Source of the DNA: Niastella sp.
GTDB lineage: Bacteria; Bacteroidota; Bacteroidia; Chitinophagales; Chitinophagaceae
Assembly (NCBI GenBank): GCA_017744515.1
Contig: JAGIBF010000085.1
Span: 1 to 36,187, forward strand
DNA: 36,187 nucleotides
Direction of reading: 5' to 3'
In this document: positions 7,819 through 17,167 of the stretch, piece after piece
How the letters are laid out: every line of letters starts with the position of its first letter
How positions within the stretch are numbered: position 1 is the first letter of the stretch
Made by a program: the position numbers and the translations under genes
Notes under the pieces: generated by a model
What the model was told of the DNA's origin: nothing
The model's database searches: none
The model's input: only the letters and a program-made list of their open reading frames with translations

Positions 7819-8583
7819 ATGTCCATCAATAAAGAATCTGAACTGGCCGGCATGAAAAAGGTCAGCGAAGCCGTTGCCCTTACCCTGAAGGAGATGACCC
7901 GGTATGCAGCTCCGGGCATGACCACCAAACAACTGGATGAATATGGCGCACAGATACTGAACTCGCTGGGCGCCAAGTCAGCCCCCTACCTAACGTATGG
8001 ATTTCCTGGCTGGACATGCATTAGTGTCAATAATGAGTTTTGCCACGGTATTCCTTCGCATAAAACCGTCCTTCAGGAAGGCGATCTTATTAATATAGAT
8101 GTTTCGGCAGAGCTGGACGGCTTTTGGTCGGACAACGGCGGCTCGTTTGTATTGGGTGAAGACATCCATCGTCATTAGCAACTGATCGATGCCTCCAAAG
8201 CCATCCTGCAAAAAGCCATCAATAATATAAAAAGCGGTGTGCGCATTGCTGACATTGGCCACCTGATAGAGACGGAGTCGAAGAAACGGGGCTATAAAGT
8301 GATCAGGAACCTCACCGGCCACGGCATTGGACGAAGCCTCCATGAAGAACCTTCAGCCATTGCCAATTACCGGGACCGTTTTAACCATGCCCGCTTCAGG
8401 AAGAACTCCGTAGTAGCCATTGAAACATTCATTACCACTAACTCTACGCTTGCCACCACCCTTTCGGATGGCTGGACGATGGTTGGCAACAAGGGCGGCT
8501 TTATGGCGCAGCATGAGCATACGATCGTGATTACTGATGACAAACCGATCGTGTTAACAGAGATGAATGGCATATGGAATTAA
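7819..8583 (+). pseudogene. map: Type I methionine aminopeptidase interrupted by an in-frame amber codon
   Basis: Reading from the ATG at 7819, the frame encodes a type I methionine aminopeptidase for 119 codons, meets TAG at 8176-8178, and then continues in the same frame for another 134 codons to TAA at 8581. The joined product would be 254 residues, the normal family length. All metal and catalytic residues are kept on the two sides: H76 in FCHGIPSH, D94 and D105 before the stop; H168 in GHGIGRSLHEE, E202 in VAIETFI and E233 in AQHEHT after it. The absence of other damage suggests a recent mutation (CAG or AAG to TAG are single-base options), a sequencing error, or read-through. Bacteroidota often carry more than one map copy, so loss of this one could be tolerated. 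Neither half alone holds a complete metal site. Confidence 0.85.
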
Positions 8584-9623
8584 GGATACCTGTTTTTAAA
8601 GAAATCAAATTTGCTGCAAAGCCTTACCACGTTGTACCCTGCGCCAGTGGAGGCTTCCTCGTAATGTATAGAAACAGCGCACTGGTGAGCCGGTTCGATG
8701 CAGATTACAACTTGTTGTGGGAACAAAAAATCGGTGACCGGTTAAATACCTTCGACCTGACGATTAGTTCCGATGGCTCTATGATCGGCGTGAGTGGCAG
8801 AGACTTTGTCCGGATTTTTGATGGAAAAGGCCAATTACTTTTCGATCGTCCTCATTTTCCCAGAGAGATATATCAAAGTTCTGAGTGCTATTTTCATACT
8901 GATGATCGTGGCAGGGTTAATCGTATCCTTTTCTTTGAGCCATTTGAAAGCGGAGAAGGCTTCTTTCAAATGTTCGACGCGGCCGATTTTAGTCTTCTTA
9001 AGTCCTTGACATGCCGGGACATGGATAACCACTTTATTTTTCATTCAACAACTGATCCATATAGAATACTGATCAATTTACATGCAGGGCAGGACGGAAG
9101 TCGAGTGTTATTAGCAATGCTCGTCAATAATAATATTTTGTATACAGAACAAGAACAATGCGCTGATCTTTCCATAGGAAATTTCTCCCCTTCAGGTGAT
9201 GAATATGTTACGATAGACGACGATGGTCAATACCTAAGAATATATTCATTTCCCAACATAGAACAAATTGCAGCGTTGGACAGCGAAGAAGTATTTACAG
9301 ATGACGATAACTATCCGGGTTTGGAGACTGATAGTTATGAATATATTGCTTATTACCTTTCCGATAAGCACATACTGGTAAGAACACGGTTTGGCCGACT
9401 GTTATTAGTCAACCGGGATCCATTACAGCAAATCGGAGAACTTATGTTGAAAGGATGTGCCATTACTGGTTATGACGACTACGGAAAGCCGACTTCAGAT
9501 CCGGATAATATCATCGATTACGCGAGTGAAGCGGAACAGGTTTTCCTTACAGGAACCAGAGACTTACTTGTAATTCATAAGAATGGCAGTATAAACGTGT
9601 ACAAGCTGCCTGATCTTATATAA
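8574..9623 (+). CDS. Beta-propeller-like hypothetical protein
   Basis: This 349-residue protein starts at an ATG that overlaps the last 10 bases of the aminopeptidase frame, so the two are probably co-transcribed and perhaps translationally coupled. It contains repeated strand patterns of the WD40/PQQ-like propeller kind, for example SRFDADYNLLWEQ, VRIFDGKGQLLFDR, LRIYSFPNIEQIAALD and INVYKLPD, each ending with a bulky residue after an acidic turn. There is no signal peptide, lipobox or membrane segment, so it is probably cytoplasmic. No catalytic motif is seen. I do not recognise a specific family; a scaffold or sensor role is possible but unsupported. If the amber codon upstream stops translation, expression of this gene could also be reduced. 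Confidence 0.7.
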   Translation: MELRIPVFKEIKFAAKPYHVVPCASGGFLVMYRNSALVSRFDADYNLLWEQKIGDRLNTFDLTISSDGSMIGVSGRDFVRIFDGKGQLLFDRPHFPREIYQSSECYFHTDDRGRVNRILFFEPFESGEGFFQMFDAADFSLLKSLTCRDMDNHFIFHSTTDPYRILINLHAGQDGSRVLLAMLVNNNILYTEQEQCADLSIGNFSPSGDEYVTIDDDGQYLRIYSFPNIEQIAALDSEEVFTDDDNYPGLETDSYEYIAYYLSDKHILVRTRFGRLLLVNRDPLQQIGELMLKGCAITGYDDYGKPTSDPDNIIDYASEAEQVFLTGTRDLLVIHKNGSINVYKLPDLI

Positions 9624-9625
9624 AT

Positions 9626-9654
9626 AAAAAAAGGGAACACATTGCTGTGCTCCC
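9626..9654 (-). terminator. Intrinsic terminator of locus A (after susD)
   Basis: On the minus strand GGGAGCACA pairs with TGTGTTCCC around a GCAA loop (hairpin 9633-9654), a 9-bp stem with one G-T wobble. A run of seven T follows (9632-9626). It lies 37 bp after the susD stop codon and ends the - strand operon. The same stem also lies just after the converging propeller gene. Confidence 0.88.
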
Positions 9655-9691
9655 TCCCACCTGCCAGGGTGTTTTGCTATGCTAACTCTAA

Positions 9692-11698
9692 CTATTTTGT
9701 TTTTTCATCTGCAACAGCATCTTCCCACTTATCCCATTTGGGTACGCTGGCATTGTAACCATCATAGCCAAAGTTCTGCGCCAGCTGGCCTTTGTTGTTG
9801 GCAGTGATGGCTGCATAAGGAATCGGCCAGTAGTGGTTCTTTTTGTCCATCGTGTAGTTGGGATTGCTATTACCAGTGGTATTGATCTGGATCGGTCCTT
9901 TATTGTACAGGCTGTAGTGTACGATACGCTGGTACCAGTAGCTTCCGCCTCCATTGTCCGTTCCACTTTGCTTGTCATAATTCTCCAGCGAATACGTATT
10001 GCCCCACTCGTCGGGTTTACCGCTACGGGCCAGGCAAAGTGACACACGTTTCAACTCCACGTTACGCCATTCTTCCCAATACAGTTCACGGCCTCTTTCA
10101 TTCATAATATCGCCGATCGTCACAGCCCCCTGGTAGAGTTGGGCGCATTTTGCTCTTTGTCTTATGGCATTGAGGTCATCCTTGATCGATCCATCGCCTG
10201 GATTGATGTAGTATTTAGCCTCGGCGCGCAACAGGTAGGCTTCTGCCAGGCGGTAGAGATACCAGTCGGCAATGCCTCCATTGGTAGCGCCACGCAGACC
10301 ATCAGAGCCTGTGATATTAGCCTCGTTAACGGGGTCGTTGAGGAAGAACTTATAATGGGGCACATCAAACCAGCGGCGAATGGTATCGCTGCACAGCAAG
10401 GCGCCATTGTTGGGATTGAACAAGGTGAGCGGTTTACCAAATTCCGTAGACGCTTTGTTGTTGACCTTATAGTCTTCCATGCGGATCCAGTTGCCTGTCG
10501 CTGAACTATGACGCAGATCTTCTGCATCCATGACACCATTTACAGCCCACATGTCTTTGGTAGACCAACTGGTGGGGCGGAACGTAGCAATGCCACGTCC
10601 GAATGCGCGCATGTAGTCATACTTATTGTTGTAATTGGCGGCGTCATTACGGCGAATGTTCAACAGCGCCTGCTTGCCATCTCTGGTCTGTATCCTGCCA
10701 TCGAATACAAAAGGATACAGGATGCGCATGGTGAGCATTTGAATGAACGACTCCACATCGGCGCCTCTGTTGGGCATGCCCATGATCACCTCTCGGTTGG
10801 CGGCGATCAGCTTGTTCTCAGGACGGTGCAGGTCCCAGATCACATTGCGTGTAATAGGCCAGGTATTCGCTTCGCCTCCGGGGTTGAAGGTGCCGAAGTT
10901 GTTTTGCATCAGCGCATAACCGGACTGGTTGATCACGATGTCCATTTGCGCTTTGGCCTTTTCGTATTCACCTACTGCCATGTAGCATTTGGCCAGCAAC
11001 ATGCGGCAGGCGCCTTTGTTGATCATACCTGTAACAGCCATCGCTGATTGGTCGGGCACCCATTCTACCGCTTTCTCCATATCGCCGGTGATCATTTGCA
11101 GAATGGCATCGCGCTTCGTGCTGCGGTAATTTTGCTTGGGCACTTCTACGATCGTGGTGACCAGTGGTACATCGCCAAACTCCATCACCAGGTTCATATA
11201 GCGGAAGGCCCGGTGAAAGTAGGCCCTGCCTTTATATGCATTTTTGGTGGCTTCGCTCAGGCTCTGCACACCATCCACAAACTGAATGATGGTGTTGGCA
11301 TACATGATGCCTTTATAGGTTTCCTCCCACAGGTACCAGATGCTATTCGTTCTGTCCAAATTCTGATATACCGTTTCGCTGGTAGGCGTCAGCATGTTGG
11401 CGACATCGCACAGCATGTTGCGTTTATCAGTAGCGGCGGCTACCATCATTTCAGAGAATATATATTCTGTGCCAAGGGTCAGCATTTCGTTGTGATCGGT
11501 AGCCCAATAGGCTTTCAGGTGACGGTCACAAATCGCCATGGCCGACATCAGGCCATTCTCGGTATTGAAAGTCGTTGTAGGTTCGTAAAACGATAACGGA
11601 TCTGGCTGCAGGAATTTCTTGGAGCATCCGCTCAACAATACCATTCCTCCTACCAACAGGGTCACGCCTTTGGAGGCACGCTTCAGCTTTTTATTCAT
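9692..11698 (-). CDS. SusD/RagB-family glycan-binding lipoprotein (locus A)
   Basis: The product from the ATG at 11698 is 668 residues. It opens with MNKKLKRASKG, a hydrophobic stretch and the lipobox LLSGC, so it is a surface lipoprotein. The mature start CSKKFLQPDPLSFYEPTTTF is typical of SusD. Helical TPR-like blocks follow (YKGRAYFHRAFRYMNLVMEF, RMLLAKCYMAVGEYEKAKAQ), and the C-terminal SusD signature is seen in WYLYRLAEAYLLRAEAKYYI and LNAIRQRAKC. SusD proteins cap the SusC channel and capture oligosaccharides at the outer membrane. At 668 residues it is longer than the usual 500-600. It follows susC after a short gap and precedes a strong terminator, so it is the last gene of the operon. 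ATGs at 11707 and a GTG at 11716 are alternative starts. Confidence 0.93.
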   Translation of the reverse strand: MNKKLKRASKGVTLLVGGMVLLSGCSKKFLQPDPLSFYEPTTTFNTENGLMSAMAICDRHLKAYWATDHNEMLTLGTEYIFSEMMVAAATDKRNMLCDVANMLTPTSETVYQNLDRTNSIWYLWEETYKGIMYANTIIQFVDGVQSLSEATKNAYKGRAYFHRAFRYMNLVMEFGDVPLVTTIVEVPKQNYRSTKRDAILQMITGDMEKAVEWVPDQSAMAVTGMINKGACRMLLAKCYMAVGEYEKAKAQMDIVINQSGYALMQNNFGTFNPGGEANTWPITRNVIWDLHRPENKLIAANREVIMGMPNRGADVESFIQMLTMRILYPFVFDGRIQTRDGKQALLNIRRNDAANYNNKYDYMRAFGRGIATFRPTSWSTKDMWAVNGVMDAEDLRHSSATGNWIRMEDYKVNNKASTEFGKPLTLFNPNNGALLCSDTIRRWFDVPHYKFFLNDPVNEANITGSDGLRGATNGGIADWYLYRLAEAYLLRAEAKYYINPGDGSIKDDLNAIRQRAKCAQLYQGAVTIGDIMNERGRELYWEEWRNVELKRVSLCLARSGKPDEWGNTYSLENYDKQSGTDNGGGSYWYQRIVHYSLYNKGPIQINTTGNSNPNYTMDKKNHYWPIPYAAITANNKGQLAQNFGYDGYNASVPKWDKWEDAVADEKTK

Positions 11699-11725
11699 AT
11701 GTTGCATATCATTCACGCTAATTCA

Positions 11726-14700
11726 TTAAAAAATTAAGTTGACACCGAGGTTATACACTCTTGCGGCCCATCCGCCGGTTTCAGGATCACCGTAGTTTTT
11801 CCAGTCTTTTGCCCATACAGCAGCGTTGCGTACGGTACCAAACACCTTCACCTTATTTAAAGTAAACCGGGAAGTCCATTGTGTGGGTAGTGTATAGCCC
11901 ACTGCAATATTCTCCAGGCGGATAAAGGAGCGGTCATATAGCATGCCTGCGCCAGCCGCACCGGTAGGCCCTTTGGCTTCGATACGTCCGAAGTCGTTGG
12001 TGGGGTTTTGAGGGGTCCAGTATTTTTTGGCAGGAAGGTTTGCCATACCGTATGTCATACGACCACCATCATCATCATTGTTCAGGTAGTCTCCATTCAG
12101 GCTTTTATGTCCCATATAGGAGTAGATATTGAAAGATACGCTCAGGTTTCTCCAGAATACAAACTCGTTGCGCATGGACCACTGCAAAGGCGCCATGGTT
12201 TGACCTAAGAACTCCTTGTCTTTGTCGTTGTAAACGGGCGTAACTGTACCATTGGCATTTTTTATATCATCCGCCGTATAGTTGTTGGCCACTTTCGGAT
12301 CACCGGGTACTTGTCCGTATTTTTTCGCTTCGTCCACTTCATTGGCCTGCCAGATGCCTGTAACGCGGTAGTCCCAGATAGAGCCGATCGGCTTACCGAT
12401 AAACCAGCCATTGGAGATATCGTCCCTTTCTTTGGTACCAATCACATTGCCGTTGGCATCTACTATATTCTCCTGGTCATAGTACAGGTGGGTGATCTGG
12501 TTTTTGTTGTACGATACACCGACGGTGGTATTCCATTCGAAGGTTTTGTTGCGGATGTTTACGGTGTTCAGGGTCAGCTCCCAACCAGTGTTGTCAACCT
12601 GTCCGAGGTTGGTGGTGATGAAGGGGAAACCTGTAAAGCTGGGCAGCCGTTGCTGCATGATCATGTCATGCGTCTGCATAGAGTAATACTCCAAACTACC
12701 GGTTATGCGATCTTTGAGGAAACCGAAATCAAGACCGATATTCCAGGAAGTTGTTTTTTCCCATTGCAGGTTGGGGTTGGCCAACCGGTCGGCCATCAGG
12801 TAACGATACAGCAGCATTTGTCCTGCCGAGTTGAGGTATCCCTGCATTCTGCCGGCGCCTTCATACAGGTTGGCCAGTGCTACATAAGGATTGGCCAGTG
12901 AGCGGTTACCGTTTTCTCCATAAGAGAAACGTAATTTACCCGAGCTCATCGGATTCCATTTGAAGAACTTTTCGTTGGTAAATGTCCAGGCCACGGCAGC
13001 TGAAGGGAAATAGGCGTATGGGTTGGAAAAACCGAACGCTGAATAACCATCACGACGGAAAGACGTGGTGATCATGTAGCGGTTGTCGTATGAGTAGAAC
13101 AATCTCGCCAGCATACCATCGGCTGTTTGCCGGGAATCATTGCTGGAGTAGGTACTGTTCTCTTTGCTGCCATTCTTGGTATTGTGGAAACCAAGGGCAT
13201 CAGAAGGCAGGATGTTACGCGCCTCTATGCGATCGGTCCATGATTGAAGTTCTTCGGCTTCCTGTACGAGGGTCACCATTACGTGGTGATCACCAAAGCG
13301 CTGGTCCCAGTTGATGGTATTGTTGAGCGACCAGTTGAAGCTTTTAGATTGTTCGCGGTTGGCGCCCCGTGTTTTGGGATCGGAACCTGGCAGATCAGCC
13401 GACATGAAGTAACGGTCGTAGAAGAACTGATAGCGTGGAGAGGCATTGAATGAATAAGTGATATTGAACGGCAGCTTGATCTTCGCGCTCAGGATGGTAT
13501 TCAGTACCGTGTACCCTTTTTCGAGCTGCAGGAATTTCTTTTGGAAATCGTAATTATAACCGCGCTGGCTAAATTCAGAGCTCAGCGGAAACTGTAACGG
13601 GTTACCGGCTGCATCAGCGTAGTCGGCATAAATACTGTTGCGCAACATCTGGTCCATGTCTATATCGACATTACCATCGGAGCGGTCCTGGAAGTTGACA
13701 TTGGCACTTACATCAAACCATTTGGTGACCTTCGCGTCTACCTTCAGGTTGGAGCGAAAAGCCTGGTAGTTATCGCTCACTACAGCGCCCTCGTTCTTCA
13801 GATAGCCCACTGAAAAGTAATAGTTAACCCTGTCGCCTGCGCCGCTGATACTGGCATTCAGGTCACGGTTGAAACCGGTGCGGAAAGTCTTGTCAGCCCA
13901 GTCTGTTGTTTTTCCATCCAGGAAATTCTGCAGCGCATTGCCGTTAAGCCCCAACCGCCTGGCCCAAATGCTCTGATCAGATTCATTGGCATTGTTGGTG
14001 GTGTAACCGCGCCATTGGTCGATTGAAACACCTGTAAGTTGATCGGGCCTGGTGAAGTAGCCGGGCCTGTTGACATATACGCCTGTCTGGTATGCTTCAT
14101 AAGCACCAGTTGTCGGATTAACACCGTAGGTATTTTTAGTAAACCAGTCCTGGCGGTGCTGCATGTAGGCTTCGGGCCCAAACCGCTCCCGGTAAATGCT
14201 TCTTTGCGTAGCGCCTACATTCAGGGTCGTATTGATAACAGGTTTGCCCTGTTTTCCTTTTTTCGTTTGAATCAGGATCACACCGCTGGCGGCTTTAGAT
14301 CCATATACCGCTGTAGCCGAGGCATCTTTCAACACATCGAGCTGCTCGATATCATCGGGGTTGATCTCAGAAAGCTCTCCATAGAAAAGCATCCCGTCGA
14401 GTACGATCAGGGGGTTATTGTGTCCGCCATCGTTGTACACCGAACGACGTCCGCGGATCTCGATGCCACCGCCGCCTTTGGCAGAGGGATCGAAGCCTAC
14501 GCGCACACCGGGTGTACCACGCAGCACATCCTGTACCGTTTTGGGGTTTTCGTTGGCGATCTTGTCGGGCTTGATCTGTGTGATCGCACCGGTAAGGTCC
14601 TTTTTCTTCATGCTGCCATAACCAACTACCACCACATCATCGTAAGCGGTAGCGGCCTGTTGCATAGTAATGGAAAGGGGATCATTGCTGAGCACTACTA

Positions 14701-15001
14701 CATTTTTGCCAACGTAACTCACGTGTGACAAGATCAAAGTAGCACCTGTGGACGCCACGATACTGAAAGCGCCTTGTGCGTCGGTCCTTACCGTTGTTTT
14801 TGAGCCTTTAACGGCAACGGTGACATCCGGCACTCCGATACCGAGCGAGTCGGTAATCTTTCCGGTGATGGTTCTCTCCTGCGCATTGGCGCCCAATGAA
14901 AGCAGCGCCAGCAAGAGAAACGTACATAGTTTCGGCAGCATTCGATACATGTACAATGGAAAGGCATGGCCTTCCGTGATTTGTTGGGGATTCCTCTTCA
15001 T
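11726..15001 (-). CDS. SusC/RagA-family TonB-dependent outer-membrane transporter (locus A)
   Basis: The ATG at 15001 gives 1091 residues. A long N terminus leads to a hydrophobic signal segment (LCTFLLLALLSLGANAQ). A carboxypeptidase-regulatory-like domain follows (RTITGKITDSLGIGVPDVTV, about residues 42-120), then the plug (VVVVGYGSMKKKDLTGAI, VLDGMLFYG, INPDDIEQLDVLKDASATAV) and a large beta-barrel ending in an aromatic-rich strand (VYNLGVNLIF). There is no STN domain, in contrast to the locus B transporter, so it probably does not signal through a sigma/anti-sigma pair. This fits control by the neighbouring two-component system. It imports glycan fragments with the SusD encoded directly downstream. 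The 290-bp upstream gap with an operator-like palindrome suggests it also has its own control point. Confidence 0.94.
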   Translation of the reverse strand: MKRNPQQITEGHAFPLYMYRMLPKLCTFLLLALLSLGANAQERTITGKITDSLGIGVPDVTVAVKGSKTTVRTDAQGAFSIVASTGATLILSHVSYVGKNVVVLSNDPLSITMQQAATAYDDVVVVGYGSMKKKDLTGAITQIKPDKIANENPKTVQDVLRGTPGVRVGFDPSAKGGGGIEIRGRRSVYNDGGHNNPLIVLDGMLFYGELSEINPDDIEQLDVLKDASATAVYGSKAASGVILIQTKKGKQGKPVINTTLNVGATQRSIYRERFGPEAYMQHRQDWFTKNTYGVNPTTGAYEAYQTGVYVNRPGYFTRPDQLTGVSIDQWRGYTTNNANESDQSIWARRLGLNGNALQNFLDGKTTDWADKTFRTGFNRDLNASISGAGDRVNYYFSVGYLKNEGAVVSDNYQAFRSNLKVDAKVTKWFDVSANVNFQDRSDGNVDIDMDQMLRNSIYADYADAAGNPLQFPLSSEFSQRGYNYDFQKKFLQLEKGYTVLNTILSAKIKLPFNITYSFNASPRYQFFYDRYFMSADLPGSDPKTRGANREQSKSFNWSLNNTINWDQRFGDHHVMVTLVQEAEELQSWTDRIEARNILPSDALGFHNTKNGSKENSTYSSNDSRQTADGMLARLFYSYDNRYMITTSFRRDGYSAFGFSNPYAYFPSAAVAWTFTNEKFFKWNPMSSGKLRFSYGENGNRSLANPYVALANLYEGAGRMQGYLNSAGQMLLYRYLMADRLANPNLQWEKTTSWNIGLDFGFLKDRITGSLEYYSMQTHDMIMQQRLPSFTGFPFITTNLGQVDNTGWELTLNTVNIRNKTFEWNTTVGVSYNKNQITHLYYDQENIVDANGNVIGTKERDDISNGWFIGKPIGSIWDYRVTGIWQANEVDEAKKYGQVPGDPKVANNYTADDIKNANGTVTPVYNDKDKEFLGQTMAPLQWSMRNEFVFWRNLSVSFNIYSYMGHKSLNGDYLNNDDDGGRMTYGMANLPAKKYWTPQNPTNDFGRIEAKGPTGAAGAGMLYDRSFIRLENIAVGYTLPTQWTSRFTLNKVKVFGTVRNAAVWAKDWKNYGDPETGGWAARVYNLGVNLIF

Positions 15002-15245
15002 AATAGTCAATCGTTTTTAGATGAACGCATAGCAGTGTTATAGTTGGAAGGAAATTGAATACAGGAGATGTAGCAAACGGAAGGATCATTAATAGCAGTC
15101 AGCTCAGTTCATTTTCACAGGCTATGCAGATGCAATCGTTTGAATACTTTTTCCTGATTGTAAAAGAAAAGAACATCTATCAGACATTCTTTTCAACCTT
15201 TTGTCGATTCGTGCCAAGTTTGGGATTGTGGCATAGCATGCCGGC

Positions 15246-15263
15246 TTCGAAAACGTTTTCGAA
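15246..15263. promoter_or_regulatory. Perfect 18-bp palindrome, LacI-family operator type
   Basis: TTCGAAAACGTTTTCGAA is its own reverse complement over all 18 bases, with a central CG flanked by AAA and TTT. Operators of LacI/GalR-family repressors are palindromes centred on CG with A-rich left and T-rich right arms, so this is a good candidate. It lies about 240 bp upstream of the susC start. No LacI-type gene is in the window, so the regulator would be encoded elsewhere. Confidence 0.6.
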
Positions 15264-15273
15264 AGAAGAGCAT

Positions 15274-15297
15274 AAAAAGACCAGTAAGAAAACCAGT
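15274..15297. repeat. Two tandem 12-bp near-identical repeats
   Basis: AAAAAGACCAGT is followed directly by AAGAAAACCAGT, nine of twelve positions alike, with ACCAGT conserved. It sits 10 bp from the LacI-type palindrome, in the gap upstream of susC. Direct repeats beside an operator may be a second activator site, for instance for the AraC-type response regulator, but this is speculative. Confidence 0.3.
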
Positions 15298-15300
15298 CAT

Positions 15301-17154
15301 TTATGGAGTACTCAGTAGTGTATTCATGCTAAACCTAAGGTCACTTATGTTGCCGTGATAGGTTTGCATGCGCCCGGTAAGTTCCTGTCCCTGTAGTTTA
15401 CCACAGGTCACGAACCCACCTTTGATCTTTGTAAGGTCGCCTTTGATCGTTGTATTTAAAATGATGTTGTTATTGAACCGCAGTGTTAAATGCCCACCGG
15501 CTGAAAGCATGAGCCAAACAGGTCCCGCAGTGTTGTTTAAAGATTCACTTTCGTGTATGGTTCCATCGGCCAGCCTGATGCCTATTTTATTGTGGTAAGC
15601 AAACAACCGGAAGTTGTTGAAGTAGTCACAAACAATGCCACCTTCATTAATATTTTCGAGGTAGCCTGTAATGTGCAAGGTGTCGGGGTTCCACATCTTT
15701 CTGTCGAACGACAGGTCCATGGCGCTGCCATTCTGCGCAATCGTATAGCTCTTCCAGGAGAACTTTGGCAATGTTCCTTCCAATATACTGACCTGCGATT
15801 CTCCCTGGCGTGCCAGCTCTTTTTCCAGCAATGCCTGCATGACTCTTAGCTTATCGCTATAAGCTGGTGTATCTGCGAGGTTCCTGAACGAAACTCTGTC
15901 AGTATTGAGATTATACAATTCCAACGGAGGACGGTAGCTATAACGATCGATCAGGAACTTTGCTTTAGCGTCAGCAGTTGCTTTTTCCAACCATGAGTCG
16001 AAATAGAACTCATTGCGCTCCACATTGTCGATGTGCGTGATGAAACGCAAACCCGGGTGATAGTTTTTTATGTAATGGAATCCATCGGCTGCGATCACCG
16101 TTCTGGCAGGTACATAATTGTACCAGAAATGGGGTTCCATGGAAGTCTCCGCAAAAACATAGTCGCTGTGCTTTGTTGTTTTGCCTGTCAGCACTTCTCT
16201 GAAGGAACGACCATCGAGGCTGTCTACTTTATTACCGCCAGCTATATCTATAAGTGTTGGCGTAATATCCACCAACGACAGCAGCGCATCGGACAGGGAG
16301 CCTTTTTTTGTTTTGCCGGGCCAGCGCACGATCAACGGCACTCTCAAGCCCTGGTCATAGACCGTCCATTTGGCACCGGGAAACTGTGCTCCCTGATCGG
16401 ATAGAAATATAAATACCGTATTGTTCTTTTTTCCCGCCCTGTCTACGGCGCTCATCACCTCCCCCAGCATTTTATCGGCTTCGCCAATGCTTTGGTAATA
16501 GGCGGCCAACGCCTGCCGGGTTTCTTTGGTATCGGCCAGGTATCCCGGCAGGTCCAGTTTAGCAGGATCAAAGTCTTTATTGGGAAACCAGGGCACATGC
16601 GGCACCCAGGGCGCTACCACGAGACAAAGTGGTTGTGCAGCAGCTGATCTGAAATGGGATTCAATGGCGTTGACGGTTTCCTTTTTACGGTCGAGCCTGT
16701 TTTCGACGGGTTCGTATTGACCAAATTCTTTTCCGATGTGCTCAAACGGGAAATTGGCCAAGGGCGCCATGTGGATCTTGCCGGATATGACTACGCGGTA
16801 GCCTGCTGCCTGCAGATAATGGGGTAAACTTTTAGTGCCGGCATGCACGGTAAAGTGGTTCATCTGCGCACCGTTGCGGAAAGGATACAGGCCTGTGAAC
16901 ATCGCACTTCGCGAAGGAGTACACATGGGCGATGCCGCGTAGGCTTTTGTAAATCGCATGCCTTCGGCTGCCAGCAGGTCCATATTGGGCGTTCTGACCT
17001 GCTTATTGCCATAAGCGCCTATGTCCTGCTGGTTGAGGTCATCGGCCAGAAATATGATGATGTTTGGTTTGTCCTGTGCATATAAAACAGGGGCTGCGCA
17101 AACACTGCCAACTGTCAGGACAAAAACCATCGCTATTTTTTTCAGACGCCTCAT
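15301..17154 (-). CDS. Secreted sulfatase with C-terminal beta-sandwich domain (locus A)
   Basis: The ATG at 17154 gives 617 residues starting MRRLKKIAMVFVL with a signal peptide ending near VLYAQ; a TTG at 17178 would overlap the preceding gene and is less likely. The type I sulfatase core is clear: NIIIFLADDL supplies metal ligands D38-D39, MCTPSRSAMFTG carries the formylglycine cysteine C78 in CxPSR, ISGKIHMAP and VPHVPWF contribute substrate-site residues, and FLSDQGAQF supplies the later metal ligands. Roughly the last 130 residues form a beta-rich extra domain (VCDYFNNFRLFAYHNKIGIR) of the laminin-G-like kind. It removes sulfate esters from a glycan in the periplasm and needs an activating sulfatase-maturing enzyme encoded elsewhere. 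It lies 13 bp after GH105, in the same operon. The exact substrate cannot be told. Confidence 0.92.
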   Translation of the reverse strand: MRRLKKIAMVFVLTVGSVCAAPVLYAQDKPNIIIFLADDLNQQDIGAYGNKQVRTPNMDLLAAEGMRFTKAYAASPMCTPSRSAMFTGLYPFRNGAQMNHFTVHAGTKSLPHYLQAAGYRVVISGKIHMAPLANFPFEHIGKEFGQYEPVENRLDRKKETVNAIESHFRSAAAQPLCLVVAPWVPHVPWFPNKDFDPAKLDLPGYLADTKETRQALAAYYQSIGEADKMLGEVMSAVDRAGKKNNTVFIFLSDQGAQFPGAKWTVYDQGLRVPLIVRWPGKTKKGSLSDALLSLVDITPTLIDIAGGNKVDSLDGRSFREVLTGKTTKHSDYVFAETSMEPHFWYNYVPARTVIAADGFHYIKNYHPGLRFITHIDNVERNEFYFDSWLEKATADAKAKFLIDRYSYRPPLELYNLNTDRVSFRNLADTPAYSDKLRVMQALLEKELARQGESQVSILEGTLPKFSWKSYTIAQNGSAMDLSFDRKMWNPDTLHITGYLENINEGGIVCDYFNNFRLFAYHNKIGIRLADGTIHESESLNNTAGPVWLMLSAGGHLTLRFNNNIILNTTIKGDLTKIKGGFVTCGKLQGQELTGRMQTYHGNISDLRFSMNTLLSTP

Positions 17155-17167
17155 TGAATATATGATC

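Larger units (their letters stand above)
15011..15300. other. Intergenic region between the sulfatase and susC genes
   Basis: No gene is supported here. It holds an 18-bp palindrome (15246-15263), a 12-bp tandem repeat (15274-15297) and a small inverted repeat GGCAT-agc-ATGCC near 15221-15233. I found no TAnnTTTG element for susC on the minus strand; the nearest is TCCGTTTG at 15074-15081, one base off and without a matching -33 box. A susC promoter in this gap is likely from the layout but not proven by sequence. Confidence 0.5.

Noticed and set aside
10508..11596. Two long plus-strand frames (179 and 182 codons) opposite susD of locus A
   Set aside because: They are complementary to conserved susD sequence and show no independent features.
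15055..15318. An 87-codon plus-strand frame in the susC upstream gap
   Set aside because: It has low-complexity, unlike-protein composition, no promoter, and overlaps the palindrome and repeats, so I treat the region as regulatory.
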